A stretch of 64,000 bases of DNA from Lachnospiraceae bacterium (GCA_022791815.1 JAAVZU010000098.1:1-64000); one strand, 5' to 3'. Shown: positions 1 to 7,915, counted from the first letter of the stretch. Program-made: numbers and translations. Notes: generated by a model not told the origin, from the sequence alone.

Positions 1-384
1 CCTCATGTAATGTGTACTTGTGATAGATACCGCTTTCAGCTTGGCATTATCCAGCAAATATCCAGTAGCTTTTACATTTGCCATCACCCCAGCAGAACAG
101 TCTGCCTCACATTTGGTTTTAATAGCAGACGGGTTATATTTTACTTTTGCAAGCTCGTTCCAATAAGAAACTCTCTGCCCTTGGTCATAACCAATATTGT
201 CATTCTTTGCAGCCTTCTCAGAAAGGCTTGCAATTGTCTTTCTGACATTGGAATCTGGATGTCGTATTACACACTTCCAAGGTCTGTTATACCATCCTAT
301 AATTGCCCACTCTTTTTCCGTCTGATCTCCAGCAGCTCCTCCACTATACTTTCCGTTTTCATCATGTCCACTGTTTGAAATCAT
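1..384 (-). CDS. Phage lysin-like peptidoglycan hydrolase, C-terminus off the window
   Basis: The minus-strand frame is open from ATG at 384 to the left edge (128 codons), with an AGGGGGA ribosome site about 8 bases before the start. The protein begins MISNSGHDENGKYSGG and continues with a WYNRPW motif and a CEADCSAG motif containing a Cys. From memory this resembles phage endolysin/NlpC-P60-like cell-wall hydrolases of Clostridia, with the CSAG Cys as a candidate nucleophile; I could not search it. It is the last gene of the early operon visible here, a plausible place for lysis functions in Mu-like phages. Catalytic His and the C-terminus are outside the window. Confidence 0.65.
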   Translation of the reverse strand, partial: MISNSGHDENGKYSGGAAGDQTEKEWAIIGWYNRPWKCVIRHPDSNVRKTIASLSEKAAKNDNIGYDQGQRVSYWNELAKVKYNPSAIKTKCEADCSAGVMANVKATGYLLDNAKLKAVSITSTHYMR

Positions 385-396
385 AATACATTCCCC

Positions 397-1077
397 CTAT
401 TCTTTCTTGTAATCAATTGTAATGCTTGTTTTGGAATCCACAATCAAGCATTTTTTGATATCCTTAATTGTTTCATCTAAAAACTCCTCTGGAAGGACAG
501 CCCGAATAAGCTCTCCATTCATAATTTTGTAGATATAATAAAGCTCCACATCAAAATCGGGAGCTTCATTCTCATTTTCAAAGCCCAGCACACTGATAAG
601 TGTATCCCTGTCTTTTGCATAATCGCCTTTCAGTTTCTTCAACAGTAGGTTTTTCTGCTTCCTATCTGGATTAACAGATAAATGTTCATCAATAAACTCC
701 TCTAAGGAATATTCAAAAGTATAATCTCCTGTAAAAATAGCTTTCAAAACACGTTCAAGTACTGGCTTATATTTATAATCTGTCTTTGTAGTTTCTGTTA
801 CATTCTGCTTCCAGACACCTCTGGAAAGCAGTTTTTTCAGCTTATCCACATTCACAACATCTAAACTCTGTGTGTCTGTCACCGCAGCACTTCCATCTGG
901 AGAATAATACTTAATATACTTGATATTCCGGTCTTCAAGAACCTGAAGACCTCTTGCCTGAATCTCTGCCTTAACTGTGTCCAATTCTTTTTTAACTTTC
1001 TTCTGTTCCTGATCCAGTTGTATTGCTTTGCTGACCAGTTCTTTTTCTTCCATTGTCTTTAATTTTGATAACTCCAT
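397..1077 (-). CDS. Phage protein of unknown function, N-terminal coiled coil
   Basis: 226 residues, not recognised. Residues 1-45 are highly charged and heptad-like (many K/E/Q with spaced L/V/I), suggesting a coiled coil; the rest is mixed alpha/beta with many aromatic and acidic residues and no metal or nucleotide motif. The ATG overlaps the stop codon of the upstream AbrB-like gene (TAATG), so the two are translationally coupled. Position between the Zn-ribbon regulator genes and the lysin suggests a mid-operon phage accessory role. Function unknown. Confidence 0.7.
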   Translation of the reverse strand: MELSKLKTMEEKELVSKAIQLDQEQKKVKKELDTVKAEIQARGLQVLEDRNIKYIKYYSPDGSAAVTDTQSLDVVNVDKLKKLLSRGVWKQNVTETTKTDYKYKPVLERVLKAIFTGDYTFEYSLEEFIDEHLSVNPDRKQKNLLLKKLKGDYAKDRDTLISVLGFENENEAPDFDVELYYIYKIMNGELIRAVLPEEFLDETIKDIKKCLIVDSKTSITIDYKKE

Positions 1078-1331
1078 TACTCTCCACTACCTTTCATAAT
1101 CTGATGTACTGTATTAGCACATTCAACACAAATACCTTTACCTAACAGTTGCTTCACATTCTCTGTTGTTTCACAGAACATACATCGTGGTGTATAAGGT
1201 TTAACTGTAACTACACCATTAACAAGTGATACTTCCATAGGATCACCACCCTGAATCCCAATCTTCCTCCGCATTGCTACTGGAATATTGATAGAACCAT
1301 GACGTGATATCTTTTTATAGTTATTCTTCAT
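1077..1331 (-). CDS. AbrB/SpoVT-type DNA-binding protein with C-terminal zinc ribbon
   Basis: 84 residues. Residues 1-40 match the AbrB/SpoVT swapped-hairpin fold (KISRHGSINIPVAMRRKIGI, then a short EVSLVNG strand), known as a DNA-binding or antitoxin-like regulator domain. Residues 50-70 carry CxxC...CxxC (CMFC, CVEC), a likely zinc ribbon. A longer frame exists upstream, but AAAGGAG lies 7 bases before the ATG at 1331, so that start is preferred; it overlaps the end of the preceding gene by 11 bases. Probably a phage-encoded transcription regulator; target unknown. Confidence 0.7.
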   Translation of the reverse strand: MKNNYKKISRHGSINIPVAMRRKIGIQGGDPMEVSLVNGVVTVKPYTPRCMFCETTENVKQLLGKGICVECANTVHQIMKGSGE

Positions 1332-1743
1332 CCTCCTGCTCCTTTCCATTTGATACACCGCCTGAATTCGTTTTCTTTATCTGATAACGTATGCACTCGT
1401 ATATCTGTCTTTCAGTGACATCCATTTCATCAGCTATCTTCTCATTGTCCCACCCTGCCTGATACAGAGCCATAACTTTTCCTGCATCGAGCCTTTCACC
1501 CTTTTTGGGACGTTTCCCTGCCTTTTTTGTATTCTCTATAGGCTTTCCCTTTGGCAGTCTTAGTATTTCCTCCATGATTCTCTGTGTGCAATCCATACAG
1601 AAATGTACATCTCTATCCGCAACTTCTATTTCATCTAACATTTCCTCTGTCACAAAATCGAAAAAATGTGGAATAATGCGTGTTCCCTTTGTTTTGATTT
1701 CCTTATTACATCGGTTGCAGATATAAAGCGTTTTCTTCAACAT
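1321..1743 (-). CDS. Zinc-ribbon/HTH protein, possible phage transcription regulator
   Basis: 140 residues. The N-terminus has two Cys pairs (CNRC near residue 10 and CMDC near 50), a likely zinc finger; a basic linker (KKAGKRPKKGER) follows, then a helix-turn-helix-like segment (MALYQAGWDNEKIADEM, then VTERQIYECIRY). The second half recalls the C-terminal HTH of Mor/C-type activators, which in Mu switch on middle and late genes from a similar operon position, but similarity is only general. Start chosen at ATG 1743, preceded by AAAGAGG; an upstream in-frame codon gives 146 residues. Confidence 0.6.
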   Translation of the reverse strand: MLKKTLYICNRCNKEIKTKGTRIIPHFFDFVTEEMLDEIEVADRDVHFCMDCTQRIMEEILRLPKGKPIENTKKAGKRPKKGERLDAGKVMALYQAGWDNEKIADEMDVTERQIYECIRYQIKKTNSGGVSNGKEQEDEE

Positions 1744-1753
1744 GACCACCTCT

Positions 1754-2137
1754 TTACGCATCCAGAATGTCCTTAATATATTCCCACTGCTCAGAAAACT
1801 TATAATCCGTCCTGCCCTCTTCCTCCAGTTTCTTACTGAACTGGTAAAGCCTTATTGCAAGTTTCAGGACTTTGGCAGCACCAACCGCTTCCTGTGATAC
1901 CCTGTAGTTTCTTCTTTCCGGCTTTGCTACGATGAAATCTAAGGCTTTTATCAGATAAAATTCCCATATATAGCATTGTGGTCTATTGTCCCATTCCTCC
2001 ATTGCTTCATCAACAAATTTCTTTCGGTTCAGCCTTGGCTTGTCTTGAGGAATTATCCCCTTTTCTTGGAGCTCTTTTTTGATTTCAGCATTCCGATTTT
2101 TTTCCTTTTGTGTCAAATGTTTCTTTTTGGCTGCCAC
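1754..2137 (-). CDS. Small phage protein, unknown function
   Basis: 127 residues with a GTG start at 2137 behind AAAGGGG (8-base spacing). The first 40 residues are strongly basic and helical; the rest is predicted helical and aromatic-rich with no recognised motif. The start lies within the end of the preceding gene (2085-2381), giving a 53-base overlap, a packing typical of phage early operons. Not recognised. Confidence 0.6.
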   Translation of the reverse strand: MAAKKKHLTQKEKNRNAEIKKELQEKGIIPQDKPRLNRKKFVDEAMEEWDNRPQCYIWEFYLIKALDFIVAKPERRNYRVSQEAVGAAKVLKLAIRLYQFSKKLEEEGRTDYKFSEQWEYIKDILDA

Positions 2138-2381
2138 ATTCTCTACCCCTTTCTTCGATAATCTGATCTGTTAACGCATCCATAGCTGCAAGGTGTATAT
2201 CAAGCATATTGTCTTTGACATCCTCTAAGGACTTTCCACGCCTGATGGCTTCCACTCCCATAAGTTGCTCCAATGCACCGCACATTGTGGCAAGTTCCAC
2301 CATATCAATATTCTCTGCTTGAATCATAATGTTGTCGTTCTTCACTTCCAGAATCAATCTACAATCCTTCTGTTCCTGCAT
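2085..2381 (-). CDS. Small phage protein, unknown function
   Basis: 98 residues. A longer frame starts farther upstream, but the ATG at 2381 has AAAGAGG 6 bases before it and is preferred. The protein is mixed alpha/beta (RLILEVKNDNIMIQ, then a helical ELATMCGALEQLMG stretch) and ends in a basic tail. It overlaps both neighbours. No motif recognised; the beta-hairpin plus helix pattern resembles the next gene (2359-2619), so the two may be distant relatives. Confidence 0.55.
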   Translation of the reverse strand: MQEQKDCRLILEVKNDNIMIQAENIDMVELATMCGALEQLMGVEAIRRGKSLEDVKDNMLDIHLAAMDALTDQIIEERGRECGSQKETFDTKGKKSEC

Positions 2382-2619
2382 CCACATCCTCTTTCTCGCC
2401 ATAATAATAATCAATTGCCTTTTCCAACGCCTCGCCAAGCCCCATCCGCCTTACAGCTTCCACAAGCCCTATTACTAACTCAACAATATCCATTGGCTTG
2501 ATATCCACAAATGACATGTTGATGTCATCACCCTGCATTTCTATAACAGCCCCATGCTCCAACTTGTGCTGCGTTCCATCATCCATTACTTTGATTATCT
2601 CTTTCACTTCCGTCTGCAT
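2359..2619 (-). CDS. Small phage protein, unknown function
   Basis: 86 residues, ATG at 2619 behind AAAGGAG. Begins with beta strands (EVKEIIKVMDDGTQHKLEHG) followed by a helix (MDIVELVIGLVEAVRRMG). Overlaps the upstream gemA-like gene by 41 bases and the downstream gene by 23. No known domain recognised. Similar layout to the next gene suggests duplication followed by divergence. Confidence 0.55.
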   Translation of the reverse strand: MQTEVKEIIKVMDDGTQHKLEHGAVIEMQGDDINMSFVDIKPMDIVELVIGLVEAVRRMGLGEALEKAIDYYYGEKEDVDAGTEGL

Positions 2620-3028
2620 CCTGTTTCTCCTTTCTTTCTGCCATGCTTTTCAATGCCTCTATGAGTTTGGAACACTGCTGGTAATTCAGCCACTCCACAC
2701 AGTCCACCCCAAACATCTTCTTGCAAAGACCATTAACCCTTGCTGGCTTGTCCCATCCAAGGGTTTCCGTCAGCTTATATACTTTCTTCCTCTGATTGAC
2801 TGTTCCAGTATTACCTCTTGTCTGCCTGTTGCTTCTGCCATTCTTGGATGCAGAGCTTTTCATATTGCCAAGCACTCCTATCACAATGCCAAGTTCCCTC
2901 TGGTCGAGCTGCTTTATGCTGTCCTTTCCCGTATGTGCTGATACAATAAGATGCAGTTCCTCATCTGTCAGTGACAGTTCCTGACACTTTGCAAGTCCCC
3001 ACAGCATTCTAATTGTTGACTTTGCCAT
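2579..3028 (-). CDS. gemA: GemA/gp16-type phage regulatory protein
   Basis: 149 residues. The order of features matches the Mu gp16/GemA family (DUF1018): an N-terminal helical segment with ECQELSLTDEEL-like spacing, an SAHTGKDSIKQLDQREL motif, a variable basic linker (residues 60-85), then KVYKLTETLGWDKPARVNG, a FGVDCVEWLN motif and a final SKLIEALKSM helix. In Mu, GemA modulates host gene expression and DNA topology; the molecular role in Gram-positive phages is unclear. The gene sits downstream of A and B, as in Mu. Start ATG 3028 with GGGAGG 8 bases upstream. Confidence 0.75.
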   Translation of the reverse strand: MAKSTIRMLWGLAKCQELSLTDEELHLIVSAHTGKDSIKQLDQRELGIVIGVLGNMKSSASKNGRSNRQTRGNTGTVNQRKKVYKLTETLGWDKPARVNGLCKKMFGVDCVEWLNYQQCSKLIEALKSMAERKEKQDADGSERDNQSNG

Positions 3029-3215
3029 CTCTATCGCCTCCCTTCACAAAAACAGGTATCTGCAGTTCCCCAGAACTTTTCTCTGGAAGTATTTCCTGCC
3101 GGAGTGTAAATTCTGTGTTGCAGTTTGCATATTTCATTAAAACCTCAAATACATCCTGAATAACACAGTCCGGATTGACAACCGACTCCATCTCAATCAC
3201 TAACCTTCTTTTCAT
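3009..3215 (-). CDS. Small phage protein, unknown function
   Basis: 68 residues, ATG at 3215 preceded by AAGGAGG (6-base spacing); the frame extends upstream but without a better start. Two Cys, a predicted strand-helix-strand pattern, and no recognised motif. It overlaps the SleB-like gene by 23 bases and gemA by 20 bases, so it is translated as part of the operon. Confidence 0.55.
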   Translation of the reverse strand: MKRRLVIEMESVVNPDCVIQDVFEVLMKYANCNTEFTLRQEILPEKSSGELQIPVFVKGGDRDGKVNN

Positions 3216-3789
3216 CGCTGACCTCCTTCTCTTTATAAAAATAATGGTTTCCATGCTTGAAAAGATATCTCAGGTTCCGTTGGTGCCATGTAGATAAACT
3301 CCTGCTTTCAAAATACATAGCCCCTTCTGACTTGTCCCACCCATTCATCACCAGTTCTAATGCATCTAGGCAGTCGCTGTCTGGCTCCACCCTGTCATAT
3401 CTTCCATTTGCAACCGGACTGAACTGGTTCTCCTGCATGACCACTTCCTTAATTGTATTCGGGAAGGAATCATCCCACACTCGGTTCAAAACAACTAATA
3501 TCACTAATGCCTTACCCTCTGTATCCTCGCCCTCTGCTTCTGCCATAGCAATCTTCGCTAATATGTAAGATTCGTCATCACTCCAGTCCAAAGACCACGA
3601 AACCTTTTTAGGTTGTTCTGTTGGCACTGGTTCAGGCGTTTCTTCAATTACTGGCTCTATCTGTATTGCCTCCGTTGTTTCTTCCATGACCGGCTCTGTA
3701 GCACCTTCCCTTTCCGCCTCCCTACCACATGCTGTCAGCATAAGGCTCAATGCGAGCAGTGTTATCATCCTTTTCTTCACATTCCTCAC
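3193..3789 (-). CDS. Lipoprotein with SleB-type cell-wall hydrolase domain
   Basis: 198 residues. A basic start, hydrophobic stretch and lipobox LTAC place Cys21 as the lipidation site, so the protein should sit on the outer face of the membrane. Residues 25-65 are a Pro/Glu/Thr-rich spacer. Residues 70-190 match the SleB/CwlJ hydrolase fold: an ESYILAKIAMAEAEGE segment with the catalytic-type Glu, LVVLNRV, NQFSP and a C-terminal W-H pattern. The family cleaves peptidoglycan (lytic transglycosylase activity in SleB). Its place in a prophage early operon between B and gemA is unusual; it may aid infection or superinfection exclusion. Start is GTG; two nearby in-frame starts (GTG, ATG) are possible. 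Confidence 0.7.
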   Translation of the reverse strand: MRNVKKRMITLLALSLMLTACGREAEREGATEPVMEETTEAIQIEPVIEETPEPVPTEQPKKVSWSLDWSDDESYILAKIAMAEAEGEDTEGKALVILVVLNRVWDDSFPNTIKEVVMQENQFSPVANGRYDRVEPDSDCLDALELVMNGWDKSEGAMYFESRSLSTWHQRNLRYLFKHGNHYFYKEKEVSDEKKVSD

Positions 3790-3793
3790 CGCC

Positions 3794-4771
3794 TTACAGC
3801 ATCATCATGTTAGATGCCTGACTGACAATTTTCATGGTTACTTTGCTTTGTCCACTGTCCTTCAGTATGCGGAGTACATTGCTGAGTGTTCGGTCAAGCA
3901 GCCGGAAACAGCCAGTCTGTGCATTCTGTGCCCTGCTAATAAATTCCATCATGGCAGCATCGTCCACATCATACCCCTCCAGATAATCCCTAACTTCCTG
4001 CTCTGACAGTCCCTTCAGCTTGTAATAAAAGTCCATCCTGTTTGCAAAACGGGCAAGGTTACCTTTAATTTCCGCTTCAAGTCTCGGCTCTCCTGCAATC
4101 ACAATTCCAACATCTGACTGATCAAAAATTCCTCGGATAATCTCCATCTTCTTTTGTGTATATTTATTGATGAGCTTGTCCGCTTCATCAATGATAAGGA
4201 GATAACCCTCATTTGCATTGAAGAAGTCCCTGATACGGTTTACTCTGCTCCATATCGTCCCACCAGCACCTTTCGGCATACCAATTTCAATCTCAATGGC
4301 TTCCACCAAATCTCGGCAAGCCATTGTATCATCACACTCAATATATGCCACTCTTGGCATTTTGGAGTATTTCTTCAGCGTGTGTGTTTTACCGTAGCCA
4401 GACTTTGCAACAAGAATTCCAAGTGCCATATTTTCCTGACATGCCTTGCATACCCCGATTGTCTGTACAAAATCCCTTGATTCAAAATACTCTATTTTCG
4501 GCTTTATCACTGGAATGCAACCACCTTTTGCATACTCCACACCTGTCTGACTTCCGTTTTTAGCTTCATAAGCCTTGACAAACTCTGCAAGCCTGGCTTC
4601 AATTTCTGTTGGATCAGAATTGTATTTGTTACCCAAATACTGGCTGACTGCACTTCTTGAATACTGAATTTTCAATGCAAGCTCCGCCTTTGTCATCTTC
4701 AATTCTTTCAAAATTTCTGTCACTCTTTCCCTGAGTGTAATTTCCTTTGTGTAAGTGTTTAATGCTTCCAT
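3794..4771 (-). CDS. MuB-type AAA+ ATPase, target selection for transposition
   Basis: 325 residues. An N-terminal HTH (about residues 15-60, LRERVTEILKELKMTKAELA then SRSAVSQYLG) is followed by an AAA+ ATPase: Walker A AKSGYGKT (122-129) and Walker B LLIIDEAD (191-198), with a sensor region GIVIAGEPRL. MuB proteins bind target DNA with ATP, form filaments and deliver target to the MuA transpososome while protecting nearby DNA from insertion. It lies directly downstream of the transposase, as in Mu. Length is close to MuB (312). ATG 4771 with AAAGG upstream. Confidence 0.88.
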   Translation of the reverse strand: MEALNTYTKEITLRERVTEILKELKMTKAELALKIQYSRSAVSQYLGNKYNSDPTEIEARLAEFVKAYEAKNGSQTGVEYAKGGCIPVIKPKIEYFESRDFVQTIGVCKACQENMALGILVAKSGYGKTHTLKKYSKMPRVAYIECDDTMACRDLVEAIEIEIGMPKGAGGTIWSRVNRIRDFFNANEGYLLIIDEADKLINKYTQKKMEIIRGIFDQSDVGIVIAGEPRLEAEIKGNLARFANRMDFYYKLKGLSEQEVRDYLEGYDVDDAAMMEFISRAQNAQTGCFRLLDRTLSNVLRILKDSGQSKVTMKIVSQASNMMML

Positions 4772-4829
4772 ATTTCAACCTAACCTTTCTTTCATAAATA
4801 ACTGCTTACTTGTGACAAAAATAATAATT

Positions 4830-6902
4830 CTATAACGCCCGGAGAGCCTTCAAAGCATCTTCTGCTTTTTTGTTAATATACTCATTTTCCTCTTCTGACT
4901 CTTCACGTTTGGATAAACGGAAACCATTCTGATATGTTCTATCTCCCGGCATCTGCACTACCTTTGCTTTCTTCTGCTTGGCTCCTTTCATCAGGTCAAT
5001 GCCTCCTGTGGTCTCACTAAATCCCACATACTGTTCGTTCAGTTCCTCAAATGGAATTCTAGCCTCTTTAAGACGCTCTCTGTCTCGCTTCTGCTGACGT
5101 TTCTGACGTTTCAAGTGTTCTTCCAGTGCCTTCTGCTGAACCTTCGGTGCAATTTGTAACAGTTCCTGACAATACGCTTCGCATACCTTTCTTCCCTTTT
5201 GGAATACATATATGGTAGCCATATCTTCTGGATCATACTTAATATCCACCTTCTGCCCGATAAAGTCACACAGTTCATCTGAACGGTACTCCTTGTTCAT
5301 AAGCTGTATTCCTATATTCTTTACAGTCCTGTTTTCCGATTTCATCATCAGCATAGTTGCGTAACTCTTTGGAGGAACTGCTTTCTCGTATCGCTCGGCA
5401 TTCTCAAAGCATGATAACGGTGTCTGCCATTCCTCTCCTGCTTTTTTCAGTCCCCCATGCTTCTTTACCATATAGACTTCATGCAGCCATTTGCTCCATG
5501 CCTGATAAAATTCCTCCAAGCTCATCAGTTCCCCACGTTCAAGCATTCCTTTAACATCCTTATTAACCTTTGCAAAGGTCTTTGAGCCCGTAAGTGTTCC
5601 TGTGTATGATGTGAACCACTTTGTAAATTGGTTGCATACCGTTCCAAAAAAACGCTCAATCTGTCCTTTGCTCCAAGGTTCATATGGCAATGCCCGATGG
5701 TCATCCTTAATTCCGATTGACTTATAAAAGCCTTTTGTCTCATTGTCAAAATTCATTCCGCTTCTGTCATTCCTGCTGCGTCCAGTCATGGTCTTTGCTG
5801 TGTAGTCTTTACCATTATCTATGTATAGGTACTCCGGAATGCCTCCCTGTTCCGAGTACATCATCTTTAGGAGTGACTGCTTCAGGATGTCGCTGTTTGC
5901 ATCCTTACACATTACATCCCCTATAATGGCTCTGCTCCTCATGTCAATCCATGCTGCAAGATGTGGCTTGATAGCTGTCACATTTCCGTTAGGATGTGTA
6001 TATGCGACCCAGCAATCAAACGTATGTTCATCACCCATAACTATCTGCATCACTTTCAGGCTCTTTGTGTCCCGGCTTCCTTTCACGAGAACTTTATTTT
6101 TATACTCACGAGAACCCCGACTTGCCAGATACCAAGCGTTATACATGTTTTCATCTTCCATCAGGTAATTGATATACCTAACTACTGATTGGTAGGAAGG
6201 TATCTTCTCCCAATGGTTGATATTCTTCAAGATGTTCAGCTTGTCATACAGCATTTCCTTAGTTCCCTGATTCTGTGCAAAGTCCTCATTGAACCAGATA
6301 TTTTTAATTGCCTGTCTGACCTCTGGTGTAAAGCTTGGAAATGTTCCTGCCTCCTTCGGCTTTCGGCATAGACAAATGACTTTGAAAAACTCATAGTTGC
6401 CGCCATCTTCTTTATGGAGCTTGTCTGCCCACGCCTCAGCTTCCATGTATGACTTTGCGTAACGATACAGCGTCCGCTTGCCTTTTCCAAGCCTCTCCTG
6501 TGCAAAGGTCTCAGCATATTCTGTCCTGCCTTTCTCGTCATATTCTAAGAACTCTCGGACAATATTTCCAATCTCCATTGCCTTGTACCACTCGCTGTTG
6601 TGTTTTTCAATGAACCAGTCTATATCTTCCCCAACATACCAAGGAGTTTCTGTCTTTTCCTCCGCTTCCTGAACCGGAGCCTCAGCAACCGCTTTCAGTT
6701 TTTCCCTCTCCTTCCATGCTGTTCTTGCTTTTTTGGATAGGGATGATACCGCCACCATCGTCAGCTCCTTGCCACCACCATCACGTTGTTGTTTTGTAAT
6801 TATAAACTTCTCTGGATTACGGTCTATTCGCTTAGATAGTGTTTTGTATTGAATGCCTTCCAGTTCAGCAGCCTCATTGAGTGTGACATATGCTTCAGCC
6901 AT
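4830..6902 (-). CDS. MuA-type DDE transposase
   Basis: 690 residues, near Mu A (663). Residues 1-70 form a MuA-like winged-helix DNA-binding domain (YVTLNEAAELEGIQYKTL). Further helical DNA-binding segments precede an RNase H-like catalytic core with candidate DDE residues D291 (in GDEHTFDCW), D362 (YIDNGKDY) and E416 (SKGQIERFF). A Mu-type C-terminal beta-barrel (about 520-590) and a basic tail (QKRQQKRDRERLKEAR), a likely MuB contact, follow. The enzyme joins phage ends to target DNA and drives replicative transposition. ATG 6902 has GGGAG upstream and follows the HTH gene by 13 bases. All three catalytic residues are present, so the element may be active. Confidence 0.93.
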   Translation of the reverse strand: MAEAYVTLNEAAELEGIQYKTLSKRIDRNPEKFIITKQQRDGGGKELTMVAVSSLSKKARTAWKEREKLKAVAEAPVQEAEEKTETPWYVGEDIDWFIEKHNSEWYKAMEIGNIVREFLEYDEKGRTEYAETFAQERLGKGKRTLYRYAKSYMEAEAWADKLHKEDGGNYEFFKVICLCRKPKEAGTFPSFTPEVRQAIKNIWFNEDFAQNQGTKEMLYDKLNILKNINHWEKIPSYQSVVRYINYLMEDENMYNAWYLASRGSREYKNKVLVKGSRDTKSLKVMQIVMGDEHTFDCWVAYTHPNGNVTAIKPHLAAWIDMRSRAIIGDVMCKDANSDILKQSLLKMMYSEQGGIPEYLYIDNGKDYTAKTMTGRSRNDRSGMNFDNETKGFYKSIGIKDDHRALPYEPWSKGQIERFFGTVCNQFTKWFTSYTGTLTGSKTFAKVNKDVKGMLERGELMSLEEFYQAWSKWLHEVYMVKKHGGLKKAGEEWQTPLSCFENAERYEKAVPPKSYATMLMMKSENRTVKNIGIQLMNKEYRSDELCDFIGQKVDIKYDPEDMATIYVFQKGRKVCEAYCQELLQIAPKVQQKALEEHLKRQKRQQKRDRERLKEARIPFEELNEQYVGFSETTGGIDLMKGAKQKKAKVVQMPGDRTYQNGFRLSKREESEEENEYINKKAEDALKALRAL

Positions 6903-6915
6903 CTTATCACTCCCT

Positions 6916-7125
6916 TCATGCTGCTATGTCCAATATGCTTTTTATAGCTTCGATGTACTTCTCCCCACTCCGCTCTCCATGAATAATCTTATTCAGATAT
7001 TGTGGTGTGGTTCCGAGTGCATCCGCAAGCTGCTTCGCTGTCATGTTTTTGTCAATCAGCTGTTTCTTTATTTTCCTTCCAAACGATGAATATTCTCTTT
7101 TATTTAATTGGCTCGTATCAATCAC
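6916..7125 (-). CDS. Small HTH protein (Cro/Ner-like early regulator)
   Basis: 69 residues with a GTG start at 7125 after TAAGGCG. An XRE-type helix-turn-helix is visible in residues 15-50 (KKQLIDKNMTAKQLADALGT, then PQYLNKIIHGERSG). It is the second gene of the early operon, immediately before the transposase, the position of ner in Mu, where the product represses early and repressor promoters to time lytic development. Role inferred from position and fold. Confidence 0.7.
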   Translation of the reverse strand: MIDTSQLNKREYSSFGRKIKKQLIDKNMTAKQLADALGTTPQYLNKIIHGERSGEKYIEAIKSILDIAA

Positions 7126-7136
7126 CGCCTTACCCT

Positions 7137-7322
7137 CTAATCTTTGTAGAGCTTTCTTGTCCGAGGCTTTTTTCCATTCAGGTTTAGTTTTTTCAACGCT
7201 GTCCTACTGACTACTTCCAAAAACTCTGAAGTATTCTTCACAACCAAATGATTCTCCGGATCAAGTCCATGACTTTTTATCAGCTTCTTTTGGCTGAGTG
7301 TTGGCACCTTGCCACTTTTCAT
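7137..7322 (-). CDS. DUF6906-like small phage protein
   Basis: 61 residues, ATG 7322 behind a strong GAGGAGG site. The pattern K.G..PTL.QKK.IKSHGL.PENHLVVKN resembles small phage proteins grouped as DUF6906, function unknown. First gene of the minus-strand early operon, so its upstream region (7323-7424) must contain the early promoter; I see no convincing -35/-10 pair there on the minus strand. Confidence 0.65.
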   Translation of the reverse strand: MKSGKVPTLSQKKLIKSHGLDPENHLVVKNTSEFLEVVSRTALKKLNLNGKKPRTRKLYKD

Positions 7323-7424
7323 CTATCACTGCCTCCTCTCAAAACATACTTCTGTTAATAAGAAACGATTTATGTTAGAATGGATACTGAAGGATTTTCT
7401 AAATCCTGAAAGGGGGTGATTCCT

Positions 7425-7604
7425 GTGGTTGCTTCCCTTGATAACTTCAAGCTACAATGGAAACTTGTTTCCTACAACGCTGAAGCAGATTGTGTTACTT
7501 CCGAGTATGAATGTAAGCTGCCAGGCAAATGTTCTAACCGCAAGTACCGCATGACTAAAGTGGTTACGCCACAAAATGAATCTATTTCCTTCAGCATCAT
7601 CTAA
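7425..7604 (+). CDS. Tandem cassette small protein, copy 1 (unrecognised family)
   Basis: 59 residues, GTG start at 7425 behind AAAGGGGGTG; an upstream in-frame GTG at 7416 lies inside the ribosome site and is less likely. The protein shares the pattern WK-VS-NA--DC-S-EYE, NRKY and a C-terminal S-(F/Y)-SII with the next cassette at 7699-7869, so both are real. The stop codon lies in the loop of a hairpin (7592-7617, stem CAGCATCA), and a second hairpin follows. A 7-bp inverted repeat AGGATTT/AAATCCT (7391-7407) lies in its leader. Two Cys; no known domain. It lies between the divergent early operon and the repressor. Confidence 0.65.
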   Translation: MVASLDNFKLQWKLVSYNAEADCVTSEYECKLPGKCSNRKYRMTKVVTPQNESISFSII

Positions 7605-7617
7605 CATGTTGATGCTG

Positions 7618-7653
7618 CCATCAGGGAGCATACGCTCTCTTGGTGGACTTTTT
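7618..7653 (+). terminator. Hairpin terminator after cassette copy 1
   Basis: CCATCAGGGAGC pairs (with wobbles) with GCTCTCTTGGTGG across a 4-base loop and is followed by a T-run (7649-7653). It can end or attenuate the transcript between the two cassettes. Confidence 0.55.
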
Positions 7654-7698
7654 ATAAACAATACTGAGGATGATATCCTTTAAAAGGAGGTGATCCTT

Positions 7699-7869
7699 AT
7701 GGTGTATATCAATTCCAATTACATTAGATGGAAACAAGTTTCTGCTAATGCAACTAACGATTGTATTTCTTATGAATACGAGGCTCCAATCTCTAATTCT
7801 CATAGAAAATATCATTTATTAGTCATTGTTACACCAGAGAGCGAACATCGCTCCTACAGCATTATTTAA
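7699..7869 (+). CDS. Tandem cassette small protein, copy 2 (unrecognised family)
   Basis: 56 residues, ATG 7699 behind AAAGGAGGTG. Aligns over its length with the 7425-7604 product: WKQVS-NA--DCIS-EYE, HRKY, VTPE, SYSII at the end; the spacing differs by two residues in the centre. The Cys in the DC motif is shared by both copies. The stop codon again sits near a small stem (AGCAT/ATGCT) followed by a terminator, so the whole unit (ribosome site, ORF, stop-codon stem, terminator) is duplicated. No function known; a phage accessory gene (moron-like) is the likeliest class. Confidence 0.65.
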   Translation: MVYINSNYIRWKQVSANATNDCISYEYEAPISNSHRKYHLLVIVTPESEHRSYSII

Positions 7870-7883
7870 CTGAATGATGCTCT

Positions 7884-7915
7884 CCACTGGCTGCTTTATG
7901 CAGCTGGTGGTTTTT
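7884..7915 (+). terminator. Terminator after cassette copy 2
   Basis: An 11-bp stem CCACTGGCTGC / GCAGCTGGTGG with two G-T pairs and a TTTAT loop, followed by TTTTT. It separates the cassettes from the repressor promoter 60 bases downstream. Confidence 0.75.

Noticed and set aside
10-378. Plus-strand open frame of 122 codons at the left edge
   Set aside because: It is the complement of the lysin-like gene, which has a ribosome site and conserved motifs; the plus frame has neither.
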